Part shown: piece by piece, positions 32,350 through 41,189 of the stretch
Position numbering within the stretch: position 1 is the first letter of the stretch
Layout: every line of letters begins with the position of its first letter
Assembly (NCBI RefSeq): GCF_001939065.1
Contig: NZ_MPSZ01000001.1
Coordinates: 496,001 to 560,000, forward strand
From: Exiguobacterium indicum HHS 31
GTDB lineage: Bacteria > Bacillota > Bacilli > Exiguobacteriales > Exiguobacteriaceae
Direction of reading: 5' to 3'
DNA length: 64,000 bases
Notes under the pieces: generated by a model
Seen by the model: the letters and a program-made list of their open reading frames with translations, nothing else
Told to the model about the DNA's origin: nothing
The model's database searches: none
Program-made: the position numbers and the translations under genes

Positions 32350-35336
32350 CATTACGTGCCTTTGGACCGTTTGCTGGTGAAGAGACGATTGATTTCACGG
32401 CACTTGCCGGACGGACGATGTTCGTCATCTCCGGGAATACCGGAGCAGGAAAAACGACGATCTTTGACGCATTGACGTTCGCCCTGTATGGCGAGACGTC
32501 TGGCGGCGAACGGGAAATGAGCGAACTGCGAAGTCATTTTGCCGTGCCCGAGCAAAAGACAGAAGTTGAACTGGAGTTTACGCTGAAAGGGGAACGGTAC
32601 CGGATCATCCGCCAACCGAGTCAACCGCATCCGGTCAATAAAACGGGCTACTCGCATGAAGCGGAGCTCGCTCGGTTCGACGGAACGACGTGGAAACCGC
32701 TCGCGGTCAAGATTCCGGAAATCAAGCAACGGGTTCAAGAGCTGATTCAGCTCGATCATAAACAGTTTTCGCAAATTCTCCTGTTGCCGCAAAATAAGTT
32801 CCGCGAACTGTTGATGGCAGAGTCAAAAGACAAACTCCAGATTCTCAAACAGCTGTTTAAGACGGAACACTATGGTGAGTTCCAGCAACGTTTGCACCGA
32901 CAAGCGCTCGATCTTGCGGCACGCATCAAGGAAACGAAGACGAAGCAATGGGCCAAGCTTGAGGAACTACCTGTGCAAGCGAACTGGAGTGAACTGACGG
33001 AAGGCGACATCCGGTTACGGATGGAAGCGTTGACGACCGAACGGGACGAGTGGTTAACGGCTGCACGTCAAGCTGAAGTAGAGACCCGTGCGATTGTCGA
33101 GAAGAAAACGACGCAATTGCAACAAGGCGAGCAACTCGAAGCGGTTTTCCAAGAGCAGGAGCGACTTCAACAGACGGAACAGTTACTACTGGATCGCCTT
33201 CCGGAAATCAAACAGATGCAAGAAGAAGCAATGGCGGCTGAACGCGCTCAAATCGTCGCACCGATCTATGACCAGTGGCAACAGGATCAAGAACAATTGA
33301 CGCAACTCACGCATCGAAAACAGGAAACTGAACAGCACATCGCTCGCTTGAAAGAGCAACAAGAGGTCGTTCAAGCAAAAGTGGATCGATTGCTAGCGGA
33401 GGAACCACAGAACGAGCAACTCAGTCGTCGCCTCGAAAAGATTCAAGAAGAACGCGAACGGTTGGAAGCAGAAACGGCTTTACGACAACAACAGCAACAA
33501 CTAATCGAACGTTCGAAGCTTCTGGACCCAGAGCCATTACGGAAGCAACTCGAACAAGCACGGACGGAGCGTAAGACTGTTCAAGAACAACTGCATCCAT
33601 TGCAAAACATCGGAGCAGAGCGCTTAAAGGTGCAAGAACGACGCTTCATCCTGCAACAGCTGGCGACGAAGATGGCGGAACATGACAAATTGGAAGCAGA
33701 ACGGCAACAGCTGATTGTCCGCGGTAAAAGCGTTCGGGATCAAAAAGAGGCAGCAGCGCGCCAATACGAAGAAGCGCGCAGATACGAACGGGAACAACTG
33801 GCTGCTGAACTTGCCAAAGGATTGACAGACGGGACGGCTTGCCCAGTCTGCGGCAGTACGTCGCATCCACAGCATGCTGTCGCCGTCGTAAAGGAACTAT
33901 CCGTCGATGTAGCGCAACAGCGGTTCCTAGAAGCCCAACAAGCGCATCAAGAGTTACAAGCCTCGTACCGAACGGTTGCCGAACGTCTCGGACAACTGAC
34001 GACCGAGATTCAAAAGACGAGTGAAAACGAGTCATCTCATGCAGATGTTTCAGCACAGCTTCGGGAAGTCGAACAGACGGAAGCCCGATTAGCGTCAGCA
34101 CAGACGGAAAAAGCGCGTCTTGAGACTCGCCTGCAACAACTCGAGCAATCCATGGATCAGCTACAACTGAAAATCGATGCAATGATCAAAGACCGGACCG
34201 TCATCGAATCGGAATTGGCACACTTGTCTGGTCGCCTAAGTCAATCAGGAGCGTCAGAGAAATCGCTATCAGCACTCCGTGAGGAACAACAACAGGCAGA
34301 AACACGTATCGAGCAGTTCAAACAAGACAAACAACGCCAGCTACGCGAGAAGGAACAGCTCGATCGTGACTTCGCGGAACACCAAGGTCGATTCCGTCAA
34401 TTGACTGAGGCATCTGCTGAACAAAGCGACCGATTAACGAACCGCGAAAACGAATTGCAAGCTGTCTTGGCAGAAGAAGCGTTTATGACGATTGAAGCCT
34501 TCCGCGAAGCGAGACGGTCTCGTGAAGAACTCCGTCACCTCCAAGAACGTTTGGAACAAGATCGCCTCGAACGGCAGGAATTGAAGCTGAAACAGGAACA
34601 AGCCCGTTTGAAGACGGAAGGTCAAGTGCGTCCGGATCTTGAACAGTTGCGGATGGATGTGAAGATGGTGTCGCTCGAACTGACGGAGCAGACCGACCGA
34701 CGAGTCGGGCTCGAGAAGGAACGCGCACATATCGATCAATTGATGGCGGCCTGGGAAAGCTTGCAACGCCAGATTGAGGACGAGGATGCGAGATACGGCA
34801 TCATCGGCGAACTCGCTCGCGTTGGTGTCGGGGAGAATGCGCAACGGATGACGTTTGAGACGTACGTCCAGACGGCATACTTTGATGAAATATTGTTCGC
34901 CGCAAACCGACATCTGCACGAGATGACCTCCGGGCGTTTCCAGCTTGAACGGAAAACGGAGGCGGGAAAAGGGCTTAAGAAATACGGGCTTGATTTAAAT
35001 GTCTTTGACGCTTACACGTCGCAAACACGGCATGTCAAGACGTTATCCGGTGGCGAAAGCTTTAAAGCATCCCTTGCCCTTGCGCTCGGGTTGTCGGAAG
35101 TCGTTCAAGAAGCGAGCGGTGGCGTGTCACTTGAGACGATGTTCATCGATGAAGGATTCGGAACACTTGATCCAGAATCACTTGAACAAGCAATCGAGAC
35201 GTTGCTCTCGATTCAAGCGAGCGGTCGCATGGTCGGGATCATCAGTCACGTCCAGGAACTGAAGTCACGAGTTGACGCAAAAATCGAGGTCAAACAAGGA
35301 AAAACGGGGTCGACGATTGCACTAGTCGTCGAGTAA
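32331..35336 (+). CDS. sbcC: exonuclease subunit SbcC
   Basis: A 1001-residue Rad50/SMC-like ATPase. Walker A is GNTGAGKTTIFDALTFALYG near the N-terminus; two long Gln/Glu-rich coiled-coil arms flank the zinc hook CPVCGS (about 504-507); the C-terminal lobe has the signature LSGGESFKASLALALGLSEV and Walker B MFIDEGFGTLD. It is the ATPase and tether of the SbcCD nuclease. GGAGGAAGC precedes the ATG inside sbcD. Confidence 0.95.
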   Translation: MRPERLTLRAFGPFAGEETIDFTALAGRTMFVISGNTGAGKTTIFDALTFALYGETSGGEREMSELRSHFAVPEQKTEVELEFTLKGERYRIIRQPSQPHPVNKTGYSHEAELARFDGTTWKPLAVKIPEIKQRVQELIQLDHKQFSQILLLPQNKFRELLMAESKDKLQILKQLFKTEHYGEFQQRLHRQALDLAARIKETKTKQWAKLEELPVQANWSELTEGDIRLRMEALTTERDEWLTAARQAEVETRAIVEKKTTQLQQGEQLEAVFQEQERLQQTEQLLLDRLPEIKQMQEEAMAAERAQIVAPIYDQWQQDQEQLTQLTHRKQETEQHIARLKEQQEVVQAKVDRLLAEEPQNEQLSRRLEKIQEERERLEAETALRQQQQQLIERSKLLDPEPLRKQLEQARTERKTVQEQLHPLQNIGAERLKVQERRFILQQLATKMAEHDKLEAERQQLIVRGKSVRDQKEAAARQYEEARRYEREQLAAELAKGLTDGTACPVCGSTSHPQHAVAVVKELSVDVAQQRFLEAQQAHQELQASYRTVAERLGQLTTEIQKTSENESSHADVSAQLREVEQTEARLASAQTEKARLETRLQQLEQSMDQLQLKIDAMIKDRTVIESELAHLSGRLSQSGASEKSLSALREEQQQAETRIEQFKQDKQRQLREKEQLDRDFAEHQGRFRQLTEASAEQSDRLTNRENELQAVLAEEAFMTIEAFREARRSREELRHLQERLEQDRLERQELKLKQEQARLKTEGQVRPDLEQLRMDVKMVSLELTEQTDRRVGLEKERAHIDQLMAAWESLQRQIEDEDARYGIIGELARVGVGENAQRMTFETYVQTAYFDEILFAANRHLHEMTSGRFQLERKTEAGKGLKKYGLDLNVFDAYTSQTRHVKTLSGGESFKASLALALGLSEVVQEASGGVSLETMFIDEGFGTLDPESLEQAIETLLSIQASGRMVGIISHVQELKSRVDAKIEVKQGKTGSTIALVVE

Positions 35337-35349
35337 GGAGATAAGATCG

Positions 35350-36141
35350 ATGGAAACACGAAACATGGTCACGAAAACACAAATCAAAGAGGCGTTACAC
35401 GAATTAGGTGTGACGCCCGGCATGAAATTGTTCGTCCATACGTCACTTAAACAAATCGGCTGGATTCCCGGCGGCGTACAAGCGTTGATCGAGGCCTTAC
35501 AGGAAGTCGTCACGACCGAAGGCTTGATTATGATGCCGGCGCAAAGTACCGATAATTCGGATCCGAAGAACTGGAGCCAACCGGCTGTGCCTGAAGAATG
35601 GTGGGAAACGATTCGTCGGGAGATGCCGGCATATGATCCGGCAAAAACGGTCACGCGCGGCATCGGTCGTGTTCCGGAAGTTTTCCGGACATATCCCGGC
35701 GTCGTTCGAAGCAATCATCCGATGTGGTCCGTGACTGCTTGGGGGAAAGATGCGACGACGTTCGTTGCTGATCATACATTAGAAAATGGCTTCGGTCCCG
35801 GTTCACCGATCGAACGCTTCATCGAGGCGGACGGTCAAATTCTGCATATTGGTTCTCCTTGGGATACGACGACCGTCTGGCATTATGCGGAATACGGGTT
35901 AAATCGTCCGGACGTCGAGGATGGTTGTAAAGTCAAAGAAGGATCGACGGAACGATTCATTCATTACCGACATCGCCAAATCGATAGTGATGCGTTCGGT
36001 CCGATCGGTGAAGGGTTAGAAAGTGCCGATTTCGTCACATCCGGTCTGATCGGACAAGCGAAATCTTACCGCATCGATGCCAAAGCCTCGATCCCAGTCG
36101 TCATGTTGCAATTAAAAGCGCTTGATCAATGGTTATTTTGA
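35350..36141 (+). CDS. aminoglycoside N3-acetyltransferase-family protein (YokD-like)
   Basis: A 263-residue member of the AAC(3) Antibiotic_NAT family, full length. It has VHTSLKQIGWIPGGVQALIEAL near the start, SNHPMWSVTAWGKDA and the HIGSPWDTTTVWHYAEY block containing the active-site region. Such chromosomal homologues acetylate aminoglycosides poorly or not at all, so a resistance role should not be assumed. AAGGAG lies upstream of ATG 35350, 13 nt after sbcC, so it may be cotranscribed. Confidence 0.85.
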   Translation: METRNMVTKTQIKEALHELGVTPGMKLFVHTSLKQIGWIPGGVQALIEALQEVVTTEGLIMMPAQSTDNSDPKNWSQPAVPEEWWETIRREMPAYDPAKTVTRGIGRVPEVFRTYPGVVRSNHPMWSVTAWGKDATTFVADHTLENGFGPGSPIERFIEADGQILHIGSPWDTTTVWHYAEYGLNRPDVEDGCKVKEGSTERFIHYRHRQIDSDAFGPIGEGLESADFVTSGLIGQAKSYRIDAKASIPVVMLQLKALDQWLF

Positions 36142-36198
36142 AACTTTTTCGGGAAACCTTCGTAGTAGAAAACAGAATCACAAAAAGGAGTGAAAGCA

Positions 36199-36936
36199 AT
36201 GGCTTCACGTTTTAAAGTAAACCCGGCATTGCGTCGCGGATTCGATACGGTACGTGTCGGAGAACGACCAATGACAAAAAGCGGGACGATGAGCAAGATT
36301 TTCTTGATGCTCGCTCTCGTCACAGCAACAGCAGGGGGCAGTTGGTTCTTCCTCGCAGAAAACCAAGGATTGTTGTTCCCAGCCTTAATCGGTGGACTGG
36401 TCATCGGTCTAATCCTTGCTTTGATCATCACGTTCAAACCAGCAACAGCTCCGGTCCTCTCTCCGGTTTATGCAATCGTTGAAGGTGTGGCAGTAGGAGC
36501 GTTATCGTTGATGTTCGAAAGTATGTACCCAGGAATCGTCGGGAAGGCAGTCGTTGCGACATTCGTCGTTGCGTTTGCGATGTGGTTCGTCTACTCGACC
36601 GGGATGATTAAAGTGACGCAACGTTTCCGTTCTGCGGTCACAGCAGCGATTCTCTCGATTTTCGTCTTGTATGCGGTCAACTTGATTCTCGCGTTATTTA
36701 GTGTCGATCTCCCATTCATGACAGGTAGCTCACCGGTTGCGATCGGCGTTCAGTTCGTCATCGTCATCGTGGCATCCTTGTCACTCGTAATGGACTTCGA
36801 TTTCATCTCGCAACAAGTTCGCGCTGGTGCTCCGAAGTCGATGGAGTGGGTCGCGGCATTCGGATTGATCGTGACGATCATCTGGCTCTATATCGAATTA
36901 CTTGATCTCTTGTATCGCCTCGCGGCGCGGGATTAA
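36199..36936 (+). CDS. Bax inhibitor-1/YccA-like membrane protein
   Basis: A 245-residue protein with seven hydrophobic segments after a 40-residue polar start (FKVNPALRRGFDTV). Features such as SPVYAIVEGVAVGALSLMFE and MDFDFISQQVRAGAPKSMEW match the BaxI_1/YccA-type family (UPF members of about 240 residues). Relatives act as calcium-leak channels, but the role here is unknown. ATG 36199 has AAAAGGAG 9 nt upstream; GTG 36190 is less well placed. Confidence 0.82.
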   Translation: MASRFKVNPALRRGFDTVRVGERPMTKSGTMSKIFLMLALVTATAGGSWFFLAENQGLLFPALIGGLVIGLILALIITFKPATAPVLSPVYAIVEGVAVGALSLMFESMYPGIVGKAVVATFVVAFAMWFVYSTGMIKVTQRFRSAVTAAILSIFVLYAVNLILALFSVDLPFMTGSSPVAIGVQFVIVIVASLSLVMDFDFISQQVRAGAPKSMEWVAAFGLIVTIIWLYIELLDLLYRLAARD

Positions 36937-36943
36937 CAGGAAC

Positions 36944-37011
36944 AGACGACGGAAAGTCCGTCGTCTCAGATTGTAGACAAACCCTCATTTCAAAGACGAA
37001 ATGAGGGTTTG
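36944..37011 (+). terminator. two tandem hairpins ending the Bax-inhibitor-like gene
   Basis: AGACGACGGA pairs with TCCGTCGTCT (36944-36966). A second perfect 14-bp stem follows (36978-36991 with 36998-37011, core CAAACCCTCATTTC). Neither is followed by a long T run, but the pair should end transcription. Confidence 0.6.
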
Positions 37012-37154
37012 TTGTATGTCATATATAGAAATGGGATAAATCTTCAGAGGTATTCAAGCTCTAGTTCGTAAGCTTTCGAGGCTTGAAAGTGTTTCCTGAC
37101 ACTTCCGATAAAAAGATAACATCGTGTTATATCAGGTAATTACGAGTAAAAGTT

Positions 37155-37508
37155 TTAAAATCCAGTGATATCAAAATTTGATAAATCTAATTTCAAGCCT
37201 TTCAGCTGCTTTATTAAAATATCAAATTTTAAAATATCTTTATTTCTTTTATTCTCAGGAATAGTATCTGGATTAAAAATTTGCATTCCTTCTTCTATCC
37301 ATTTTTTTCGATACAACTGAAATGCAACTTCTAAAAATTCTTCAGGTATTGTTATAAAACCATGGATGACATCATGATCTTCGCTAAACCCGCATTCAAA
37401 TCCACAACAAGGACATATTTCATATGTTTTTGAGTATGTCCCATCTATAAAGATTGGTTCTTCTAATCCTTCAAATCCACATACTAAGCATTCATGTAAT
37501 GTATTCAC
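37155..37508 (-). CDS. small zinc-ribbon-like protein, AT-rich gene
   Basis: A 117-residue protein with two Cys pairs, CLVCGF (near residue 7) and CPCCGFECGF (near residue 32), which could bind zinc. The middle has FQLYRKKWIEEGMQIFNP, a block seen in small Bacillus proteins often found near polymorphic toxin and immunity genes (recollection, not a search). The DNA is much AT-richer than its surroundings and stands alone between other units, suggesting acquisition. The start is GTG 37508, with AAAGGAG rather far upstream (about 14 nt). Confidence 0.65.
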   Translation of the reverse strand: MNTLHECLVCGFEGLEEPIFIDGTYSKTYEICPCCGFECGFSEDHDVIHGFITIPEEFLEVAFQLYRKKWIEEGMQIFNPDTIPENKRNKDILKFDILIKQLKGLKLDLSNFDITGF

Positions 37509-37636
37509 TTTATAAATCGCACTCCTTTGCGAAAACTTATATCAATATTAATTTTTAAAATAGTTGGTACTTGTCAATTTATTCGGATGTATAAGTTTAA
37601 ATAAAACGTAACAATCGTATCTTTATCATCGTCTCA

Positions 37637-38512
37637 TTAAGAATGGAATCTTTCCTTGATCGTTCGCAGTAATACACGCGCACTAGGCGATAAAGTCGCC
37701 TCCTTTTTCCAAATCAAATGAACGTCCGAAACGACGGGAGGATCAAGAGGAAGAAAGATTAGATCGGAAGCGGTCGTATCGATGATGCCATCGATTGCTA
37801 GAGCGTGACCCACCCCTTGACGTACAAGTAAGGACGCATTGAACAACAAATTATATGTTCCGATGATCTGACAATCCTCAAGCGTTAAACCAATCTGTTC
37901 ATGGAAATACGTGTCGAGCTGTGTCTGCTCGGATAGGAGCAAGGGAAGGGAGAGGAGCTGCTCCCGCGAAATTGTCTTAGACTGTGCGATCAAGGCACTA
38001 CGACGTGTTAAGACCCCCCAACGGTCCTGACCAGGCAATCGTAAGGAATGAAACGCGGATACGTCGAACGGAGCAATGACAAGTCCGAAATCGAGCAATC
38101 CTTTTTCGAGCCGGTCGAGTACATCATTCCCATTGCCGCTATACATACGAATCGTTACATCAGGATGAATGGTGTGTAAGTCTCTAAACGCTTGCAATAC
38201 TGTCGTCAATTGTTGGGTTTCGCCACCACCGATATGAATTTCACCCGTCAATACTTCTTTTGTATTCAAATCGACTAATACTTTATCTGCTAGTGTAACC
38301 ATCTCGCGTGCGCGCTCTTCAAAGAATCGTCCCTTTTCTGTTAAACGCAACCCCTGTTTCGACCGTTCAAACAATTCGACCCCGATCGTTTCTTCTAGTT
38401 GTTGCAGCTGACGCGATAATGCCGGTTGCGACAAACGAAGGATCCGTGCCGCCTTTGTAATGTTTTTTTCTTCGACTAAAGCTAAAAAATAGCGTAGTTG
38501 TTGTAATTCCAT
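37637..38512 (-). CDS. LysR-family transcriptional regulator
   Basis: A 291-residue LysR protein. The N-terminal helix-turn-helix reads MELQQLRYFLALVEEKNITK and continues SQPALSRQLQQLEE; the rest is the usual two-lobed effector domain. ATG 38512 follows GAGGTG by 6 nt. It is transcribed away from the acetyltransferase-lipoprotein-SDR-cupin operon across about 115 bp, so it very probably controls that operon. The effector is unknown. Confidence 0.9.
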   Translation of the reverse strand: MELQQLRYFLALVEEKNITKAARILRLSQPALSRQLQQLEETIGVELFERSKQGLRLTEKGRFFEERAREMVTLADKVLVDLNTKEVLTGEIHIGGGETQQLTTVLQAFRDLHTIHPDVTIRMYSGNGNDVLDRLEKGLLDFGLVIAPFDVSAFHSLRLPGQDRWGVLTRRSALIAQSKTISREQLLSLPLLLSEQTQLDTYFHEQIGLTLEDCQIIGTYNLLFNASLLVRQGVGHALAIDGIIDTTASDLIFLPLDPPVVSDVHLIWKKEATLSPSARVLLRTIKERFHS

Positions 38513-38629
38513 CATTTCACCTCTATCCATGCAAAAATCGTATGATTTATTACTTAAGATTAGCATTAGACATGAATGGTTGTCAGCCGTAAGATGAGAC
38601 CAAGCGATCAAAAGAAAGGAGGATGTATG

Positions 38630-39106
38630 ATGACTGAACTGCAAACCTATGTAAGAGAACGTACGATTCTTCCAGCGGATCCGGTCCTTGAGCGCATTCA
38701 TGCCATTCAAGATGAAATCGAACCGGAATTACAGCGATTGAATCAAGCGGTCTCACAAGAAGAGAGAAGACAGGCGCTTGCCGTGATCACAGGACAAGAC
38801 ATCGATTCATCTGTTAGAGTCTTAACGCCTCTATTTACGGATTTCGGACGGCATCTATCCATCGGCAAGCACGTTTTCCTCAATCGAGGTGTCATGTTCA
38901 CGGATCTTGGTTCGATTCGTTTGGACGATCATGTCTTAATTGGTCCGTTCGCACGGTTGCTGACTGTCAACCATCCGGAATCACCGACGAAAAGAGGTGG
39001 CGTTGAGACAGCGCCGATTCATGTCGGGCGTAATGTTCCGCCCCGTACGATCGTTGCAGGTACTCCAGCGAGAATCATTCGAACGGTCGAGATGTCGGAT
39101 GAGTAG
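38630..39106 (+). CDS. sugar O-acetyltransferase-like protein with an internal deletion
   Basis: A 158-residue protein of the maltose/galactoside acetyltransferase family (about 185-190 residues). The start, SIGKHVFLNRGVMFTDLGSI and VLIGPFARLLTVNHP (with the catalytic His) are normal. After APIHVGRNV the usual left-handed-helix coil with WIG and GAGSVVTKD, about 30 residues, is missing, and the chain joins directly to PPRTIVAGTPARIIRTV. The deletion is in frame. The trimer and acetyl-CoA site are probably damaged. AGGAGG lies 7 nt before ATG 38630. Confidence 0.75.
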   Translation: MTELQTYVRERTILPADPVLERIHAIQDEIEPELQRLNQAVSQEERRQALAVITGQDIDSSVRVLTPLFTDFGRHLSIGKHVFLNRGVMFTDLGSIRLDDHVLIGPFARLLTVNHPESPTKRGGVETAPIHVGRNVPPRTIVAGTPARIIRTVEMSDE

Positions 39107-39548
39107 ATGGTACGGTTGTCTACTTGCATTTTTTCTATTGAGTGGATGCACCGACATGAAAGAATCTTCACGACCGAGTGAATTAGAACAAAAGGAGTTG
39201 AAATCCGTCTTGCTCCAAATCGATGGAACAACCGTCCCGATTCGTTTTGCGGACAATGAGACGGCGATGGCATTGCAAAAAAGATTGCCGTTGACGATGC
39301 AGATGAAAGAGTTGAATGGAAATGAAAAGTATCATTACTTTCCGTTCTCGTTACCGACGAATCCAAAGAATATCGGAACGGTGCAAGCGGGAGAACTCAT
39401 GCTGTATGGATCAGATTGTCTCGTCCTTTTTTATGAGTCGTTTCAAACGGATATAAAATACACGCGAATTGGTTGGGTCGAACCGAATCGATTACCAGAA
39501 CTATTATCAGCTGATACAGTGCGTGTTCAAATGAGTATGGAACATTAA
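39099..39548 (+). CDS. lipoprotein with cyclophilin-like domain
   Basis: A 149-residue lipoprotein: MSRWYGCLLAFFLLSGC gives the lipobox LSGC at Cys17. The mature domain, with PTNPKNIGTVQAGELMLYGS and LVLFYESF, resembles the small cyclophilin-like family (Cyclophil_like2) often found beside oxidoreductases. Its ATG overlaps the end of the acetyltransferase gene, so translation is probably coupled. Function unknown. Confidence 0.75.
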   Translation: MSRWYGCLLAFFLLSGCTDMKESSRPSELEQKELKSVLLQIDGTTVPIRFADNETAMALQKRLPLTMQMKELNGNEKYHYFPFSLPTNPKNIGTVQAGELMLYGSDCLVLFYESFQTDIKYTRIGWVEPNRLPELLSADTVRVQMSMEH

Positions 39549-39573
39549 GAAAACAAGAGAGGAAGTCATCATC

Positions 39574-40320
39574 ATGGCCATTCAAGGAAAAGTCATTATC
39601 ATCACAGGAGCAAGCTCGGGTATTGGAGAAGCAACAGCACGCTTACTGGCAAGGCAGGGAGCAAAGCTAGTGTTAGGATCACGTCGCAATGATCGACTGG
39701 CGAAACTCGTCGATTCGATTCAAGCGGACGGTGGGGAAGCAATACACCAAGAGACAGACGTTGTGAAACTGGAGGATAATCAACGACTTATCGAAGCAGC
39801 ATTGACGGCGTATGGTCGAATTGATGCGATATTCCTTAACGCGGGGCTGATGCCGAGTTCTCCACTATCTGCTTTACAAGTAGACGAGTGGAATCAAATG
39901 ATCGACGTGAACCTAAAAGGTGTCTTGAACGGGATTACAGCTGTCATGCCGACATTCACCTCCCAACGTGCGGGGCATATTCTGACGACCTCAACCGTAG
40001 CAGGTCTTAAGGCGTATCCGGGTGGAGCTGTATATGGCGCAACGAAATGGGCAGTACGTAACTTAATGGAAGTCTTACGGATGGAGTCGGCGCAAGAAGG
40101 GACGAACATCCGAACGGCGACGATTTATCCGGCAGCGATTCATACCGAATTGCTCGAGACGATCTCACACGGGGAGTCGCTTGAAGGAATGACAGCACTA
40201 TATGACCAATACGGTATCTCACCAGAGAGTATCGCGCGGATCGTCGCCTTTGCGATCGATCAACCAGAGGATACGAACGTGAGCGAATTTACGGTCGGTC
40301 CAACGACTCAACCGTGGTAA
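39574..40320 (+). CDS. short-chain dehydrogenase/reductase
   Basis: A 248-residue classical SDR with TGASSGIGEATA, LNAG (in place of NNAG), and the catalytic YGATKWA. It ends TVGPTTQPW. It belongs to the YdfG-like group of NADP-dependent alcohol dehydrogenases, with unknown substrate. AGAGAGGAAG precedes the ATG; it lies 25 nt after the lipoprotein gene in a LysR-linked operon. Confidence 0.88.
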   Translation: MAIQGKVIIITGASSGIGEATARLLARQGAKLVLGSRRNDRLAKLVDSIQADGGEAIHQETDVVKLEDNQRLIEAALTAYGRIDAIFLNAGLMPSSPLSALQVDEWNQMIDVNLKGVLNGITAVMPTFTSQRAGHILTTSTVAGLKAYPGGAVYGATKWAVRNLMEVLRMESAQEGTNIRTATIYPAAIHTELLETISHGESLEGMTALYDQYGISPESIARIVAFAIDQPEDTNVSEFTVGPTTQPW

Positions 40321-40335
40321 AAAGGAGGAGTATTA

Positions 40336-40710
40336 ATGTTTCCACGAGGCGAAAAGAACGAAGCGTATCAAGAGGTATTCACAGGTATCAGTTATTTAGC
40401 ACCACTCGTCGACGAATCGTTACCCGTTTCCGTATCACATGTGACGTTCGAGCCGGAGACGCGGAATCATTGGCACATGCATGATGGGGGATATCAAATT
40501 CTACTCGTCACGGAAGGGGAAGGCTGGTATCAAGAAGAAGGGAGACCCGCTCGACATTTGCAAGCAGGAGATGTCATCGTCACGCATGATGGTGTGAAGC
40601 ATTGGCACGGGGCAACACGGTCTTCCTGGTTTTCGCACATTGCGATCACTGCTGGGACACCACTCTGGCTCGAGGCAGTTTCAGACGAACAATATGAAGT
40701 AATGAAATGA
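40336..40710 (+). CDS. cupin-domain protein
   Basis: A 124-residue single cupin. Metal-binding motif 1 is NHWHMHDGGYQILLVTEGEG and motif 2 includes DGVKHWHGA. Such proteins bind iron, manganese or zinc and often accompany SDR enzymes in LysR-controlled oxidative or quinone stress operons. AAAGGAGG lies before the ATG, 15 nt after the SDR gene. Confidence 0.85.
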   Translation: MFPRGEKNEAYQEVFTGISYLAPLVDESLPVSVSHVTFEPETRNHWHMHDGGYQILLVTEGEGWYQEEGRPARHLQAGDVIVTHDGVKHWHGATRSSWFSHIAITAGTPLWLEAVSDEQYEVMK

Positions 40711-40714
40711 ATAG

Positions 40715-40751
40715 AAAGACCATCTGAACTTCGCTGTCAGATGGTCTTTTT
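40715..40751. terminator. bidirectional terminator
   Basis: A perfect 13-bp stem (AAAGACCATCTGA at 40715-40727 with 40737-40749) lies between convergent genes and ends in T runs on both strands. Confidence 0.88.
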
Positions 40752-40753
40752 GA

Positions 40754-41059
40754 TCATAGTCCGTGCTCGCTTTTCAGTTGATCGACGTATTGTTTTGCTT
40801 CGAGCAAGGACGATCCGAGCGTCTCTCGAACGCGTTTGACAGCTTCAACCTTCTTTCCTTCATGAAGCAACTGAACTAATTCGACTTGTAACGCTGCTTC
40901 TTCTAGTGACACCTCATTCAGACCGAGGTGCTCCTCGATCCGTTGTAGCTTCTTCAGAATCGTTTGTTGGCGGCGTTTCGCTTCGTCCGCTTTTTGTGAT
41001 AAGGACATCCAGATGAAGAATAAGACGATCAGTGGTGCGAACGTGACGACAGAATCCAT
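40754..41059 (-). CDS. membrane-anchored protein with ribosomal L7/L12-like C-terminal domain
   Basis: A 101-residue protein: one N-terminal membrane segment (about 5-21), a short coiled coil (AKRRQQTILKKLQRIEEHLG) and a C-terminal domain, HEGKKVEAVKRVRETLGSSL followed by LEAKQYVDQL, that strongly recalls the C-terminal domain of ribosomal protein L7/L12. The role of such anchored L7/L12-like proteins is unknown to me. AAGGAAGG lies before ATG 41059; the longer frame to 41110 is not supported. Confidence 0.75.
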   Translation of the reverse strand: MDSVVTFAPLIVLFFIWMSLSQKADEAKRRQQTILKKLQRIEEHLGLNEVSLEEAALQVELVQLLHEGKKVEAVKRVRETLGSSLLEAKQYVDQLKSEHGL

Positions 41060-41189
41060 AGTGAACACCTTCCTTTGTTTCACCGTACCATAGGACAGTC
41101 TCCATAACAAATAGTGGAAAATGAGGTGGAAATTGATTATGCTGATATAGTGGAAAATAAAGGGTTAATATGGAAAGGAGATAAATCTA

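Noticed and set aside
34434-34919. 161-codon antisense frame within sbcC and similar long mirror frames in adhE and arsB
   Set aside because: All lie inside well-identified genes, without ribosome binding sites or motifs.
36132-36156. SigB-like GTTATT-N13-GGGAAA before the Bax-inhibitor-like gene
   Set aside because: It lies partly in the end of the preceding coding region and the -35 has two mismatches; too weak to list.
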